Positions 61,624 through 64,000 of a DNA stretch of 64,000 nt are shown here, piece by piece. Position numbers and translations under genes: made by a program. The stretch comes from Candidatus Riflebacteria bacterium HGW-Riflebacteria-2 (GTDB taxonomy: Bacteria; Muiribacteriota; Ozemobacteria; Ozemobacterales; Ozemobacteraceae). Location: the NCBI GenBank assembly GCA_002839435.1, contig PGYA01000006.1, positions 1 through 64,000 on the forward strand, written 5' to 3'. Each line of letters begins with the position of its first letter. Position 1 is the first letter of the stretch. The notes beneath the pieces are model-generated. The model was not told the origin of the DNA. It made no database searches and was given only the letters and a program-made list of their open reading frames with translations.

Positions 61624-61702
61624 GCCAGAAAACTAATTCGATCGGGAGATGCGGGCACAACATTGTTGCCATGCAAGGAATTGTCAGGATTTGGGGACGA
61701 TT

Positions 61703-62317
61703 TTGAACAGCGAAAAATACAGCATGTCTTTTACTACCGGCGGGCTGTTCCTGCAGGAATCAATCAAGCTCGCCCTTTTGCATCAACATCTGCAGAACTG
61801 GGAAACCGTCAAAGAGCAGGTTATTGCTGCAAATCTGCTGCAGGCCAGAACTATCAACAGCGCAAAACGGGTTTGTTACGAAATTATCAACAGGCTCAGA
61901 CAGCTTTCACCAGATGAGCTTGAGCTGCTGTTGGACGGCGATGTCCACGAACAAAAGCACGTTCTCTGGCTGGCGATCTGTCGACATTATCGTTTTATCG
62001 CAGATTTTGCCAGTGAGGTTATGCGTGAACGTCTCCTCAGCCTGCAAACAGATCTTAAACCGGAAGAATTCGATTTTTTTCTTAACAGGAAAGCAGAATG
62101 GCATGCTGAGCTTGAAAGTCTCAGCCCGTCTACCAGAACAAGACTTCGCCAGGTTTTGTATAAAATGCTTCGTGAGTCTGATATGTTGAATGACAATTAC
62201 ATCATCAATGCCGTAATGCTCAGTCCACGTCTTTTGAGCGCAATTCCGCGCGAAAGGCGTCATGATGTATTTACCTTTCCGGTTTTTGAATCAGGCGTGA
62301 GAGGTAAAACTCAATGA
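61703..62317 (+). CDS. brxA: BrxA (DUF1819), BREX defence protein
   Basis: Small DNA-binding BREX protein of 204 aa. TTG 61703 has GGGGA 5 nt upstream and gives NSEKYSMSFTTGGLFLQES, the usual KYxxSFTxGxLL-type opening of the family; ATG 61724 is the alternative (197 aa). Helical throughout, with RTRLRQVLYKMLRESDML and a conserved-type end (SPRLLSAIPRERRHDVFTFP). BrxA is the first gene of type 1 BREX loci, and brxB and brxC follow at once. Confidence 0.9.
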   Translation: MNSEKYSMSFTTGGLFLQESIKLALLHQHLQNWETVKEQVIAANLLQARTINSAKRVCYEIINRLRQLSPDELELLLDGDVHEQKHVLWLAICRHYRFIADFASEVMRERLLSLQTDLKPEEFDFFLNRKAEWHAELESLSPSTRTRLRQVLYKMLRESDMLNDNYIINAVMLSPRLLSAIPRERRHDVFTFPVFESGVRGKTQ

Positions 62318-62922
62318 AAAATAATTTCCAGAAAAGTTCTCTGGCAGAAAGATTTAAGCACCTGTTTTCTGTTATCTCAGGCCCGCGCTTTCTCAAAAAA
62401 CAAGGCCTCGGCAACGAAGTCCCTTTCTTCATCTGCCCATATAAACCAGAAGAGAGCATCGAAATGACACGCCTGCAGGGGCAGCTTGTCAATAAGCTTG
62501 AGCAAAAGGGAATTCGAGTGCTCGAAATTAATCTCTACGACCTGTCTGTCGAAATTCTGAGAGATCGCGGCATCTGGGAGCAAACGTTGGAAAGAGAAGT
62601 TGCCGTCAGCAAAGATGAGCTAAAAGAGCTCCTGCAGGGTGTTCTTGACACAGAAGACCATCTGATTCCTGCAATTGCAGCAAAAATGAGAGAAGCAGAC
62701 TTTGACGTCATGTTTCTGGCAGGCGTCGGCGAAGTTTTTCCCTATATCCGTTCGCACAACATACTTAATAACCTTCAAAGCACAGCAAAAGATAAACCGA
62801 CATTGATGTTCTTTCCGGGAGCATATACTCACTCGCTTGAATCCGGCGCATCGCTGAATCTTTTTGGCATGTTTCATGACGGGTATTACCGGGCTTTCAA
62901 TATTTTTCACTGTGAAGCATAA
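62314..62922 (+). CDS. brxB: BrxB (DUF1788), BREX defence protein
   Basis: A 202-aa protein with DUF1788 features: SLAERFKHLFSVISGPRFLK, PFFICPYKPEESIEM, then a Rossmann-like LFGMFHDGYYRAFNIF end with FFPGAY. Needed for BREX phage exclusion and modification; biochemical role not settled. ATG overlaps the brxA stop by four bases. Confidence 0.92.
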   Translation: MKNNFQKSSLAERFKHLFSVISGPRFLKKQGLGNEVPFFICPYKPEESIEMTRLQGQLVNKLEQKGIRVLEINLYDLSVEILRDRGIWEQTLEREVAVSKDELKELLQGVLDTEDHLIPAIAAKMREADFDVMFLAGVGEVFPYIRSHNILNNLQSTAKDKPTLMFFPGAYTHSLESGASLNLFGMFHDGYYRAFNIFHCEA

Positions 62923-62936
62923 GAGAGGCATATCTG

Positions 62937-64000
62937 ATGAAGCTAAAAAACATTTTCACCAAACCGGTTGACCGCCCGATCGAAGGAGTCATCAAAGCCG
63001 ATGACGAAGCCAGCCTGAGACTCGAAATAGAAGAATACGTTCTGACCAACGAGGTCGAAAAACGCCTGGAAAGCTTTCTTGATGCCTATATCAATTACGA
63101 AAACGCCAACGGCGTGTGGATCTCCGGCTTCTTCGGTTCTGGTAAATCACACCTGCTCAAGATGCTCGCCCTGGTTCTTGAGAACCGCCAGATCGACGGC
63201 ATGGCAACTCTGGATCTGTTTATGCCAAAGTGTGAACATAATGAAATCTTACGTGGTGATCTCAAGCGCGCTGTCAGCATTCCATCAAAAAGCATTTTGT
63301 TCAACATTGATCAAAAGGCTGATGTTATCAGTAAAACTCAGATAGACGCGTTGCTTGCGGTATTTGTTAAGGTGTTCGACGAAACCTGCGGTTATTATGG
63401 CAAACAGGGACATATAGCCCAGTTTGAGCGAGACCTGGACAGCCGAAATCTTTATTCTGACTTTAAAACGGCCTATGAGAGCATTGCCAGCCGCCCATGG
63501 GAAAGAGGCCGCGAACAGGCCTTGCTTGAAGCAGCAAACATCGCCAAAGCTTATTCGAAAATTACTGGCAGCAGCGAAGCCGATGCTCAGGGAATCCTCG
63601 ACAAATACCGCAGTCAGCATCGTGTGTCTATTGAAGATTTTGCCGACCAGATAAAGGCCTGGCTCGATCGCAAGCCAGCGAACTTTCGGCTGAACTTTTT
63701 CGTCGACGAGGTTGGGCAGTATATAGCAGACAACGTGAAACTGATGACCAATCTTCAGACCATCGCCGAAAGCCTGGCAACAAAATGCCGCGGCCGCGCC
63801 TGGGTTATTGTGACCGCCCAGGAAGAGATGAACTACATCGTTGGCGAGATGAGCAAGCAGCAGAGTAATGACTTTTCCAAAATTCAGGCTCGCTTCAACA
63901 ACCGCATGAAGCTGACCAGTTCTGATGTGGCCGAGGTCATACAAAAGCGCCTGCTGACCAAGAACGAAGAAGGCATTCAGCAGCTGACTGATCTTTACCA
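62937..64000 (+). CDS. brxC: BrxC, BREX P-loop ATPase (3' end outside window)
   Basis: The N-terminal 354 codons of a protein normally ~1200 aa. It opens MKLKNIFTKPVDRPIEGVIK, then Walker A GFFGSGKSHLLKML (K70), the FRLNFFVDEVGQYI Walker B-type segment and GRAWVIVTAQEEMNYIVGEM, all typical of BrxC/PglY AAA+-like ATPases. ATG 62937 with AGAGAGG upstream, 14 bp after brxB. pglX, pglZ and brxL should follow beyond the window. Confidence 0.93.
   Translation, partial: MKLKNIFTKPVDRPIEGVIKADDEASLRLEIEEYVLTNEVEKRLESFLDAYINYENANGVWISGFFGSGKSHLLKMLALVLENRQIDGMATLDLFMPKCEHNEILRGDLKRAVSIPSKSILFNIDQKADVISKTQIDALLAVFVKVFDETCGYYGKQGHIAQFERDLDSRNLYSDFKTAYESIASRPWERGREQALLEAANIAKAYSKITGSSEADAQGILDKYRSQHRVSIEDFADQIKAWLDRKPANFRLNFFVDEVGQYIADNVKLMTNLQTIAESLATKCRGRAWVIVTAQEEMNYIVGEMSKQQSNDFSKIQARFNNRMKLTSSDVAEVIQKRLLTKNEEGIQQLTDLY

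Noticed and set aside
1..64000. CRISPR arrays, tRNA and rRNA genes
   Set aside because: No regularly spaced repeats and no tRNA or rRNA signatures were noticed on reading both strands; a tRNAscan or Rfam run would settle it.

Overview
The window looks like chromosome of a motile, outer-membrane-bearing (diderm) bacterium of moderate GC. Lipid A genes (lpxA, lpxC, lpxD), bamA and a Skp-like chaperone show a lipopolysaccharide outer membrane. Several very large flagellins, the FliW-CsrA pair, the fused LpxC-FabZ enzyme and clusters of prepilin-like genes suggest a deep lineage such as Candidatus Riflebacteria (Ozemobacteraceae). That placement is an inference from gene content; no rRNA or other marker gene is present.

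Layout. 1-19.7 kb, almost all minus strand: a flagellar filament region with four large flagellins, a thioredoxin plus multidomain CoA-disulfide-reductase-like operon inserted between them, then csrA, fliW, a giant flgL, flgK, flgN and flgM. 19.9-26.2 kb, minus: an envelope operon bamA-skp-lpxD-unknown-lpxC/fabZ-lpxA, running from a good sigma70 promoter to a terminator. 26.4-31.3 kb, plus: a zinc-ribbon DnaB-like ATPase, a TPR lipoprotein and a glycine-zipper protein. 31.5-35.7 kb, minus: a lipoprotein and three prepilin-like proteins. 35.9-46.1 kb, plus: cupin, TPR protein and a type II secretion/type IV pilus-like operon (E, F, G, H, I, J, K, L/PilM-N, M/PilO). 46.1-49.1 kb, minus: motA, motB, a secreted protein and a heme-binding lipoprotein. 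49.3-50.6 kb, plus: a further prepilin triad. 50.6-58.5 kb: tilS, two secreted paralogues, a Pcp-GrpB fusion, a membrane protein, a second glycine-zipper protein and a proline-dehydrogenase-like protein. 58.5-61.7 kb: an accessory stretch with gene remnants, an XRE/ImmA pair, a 36-codon gene and direct repeats. 61.7-64 kb: the start of a BREX phage-defence locus (brxA, brxB, brxC), cut by the window end.

How it works together. FlgM-FlgN, FlgK-FlgL and FliW-CsrA form a late-flagellar control module. Sigma28-type promoters precede flgM, flgK, one flagellin and the motAB operon. Three flagellin leaders carry a small hairpin with GGA in the loop just upstream of a GGA-containing Shine-Dalgarno, the arrangement expected if CsrA represses flagellin translation and FliW relieves it. 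Two operons (thioredoxin/CoADR and a glycine-zipper gene) have near-consensus sigma54 promoters. At least two genes with good sigma70 promoters appear to make leaderless mRNAs. No tRNA, rRNA or CRISPR array was seen.
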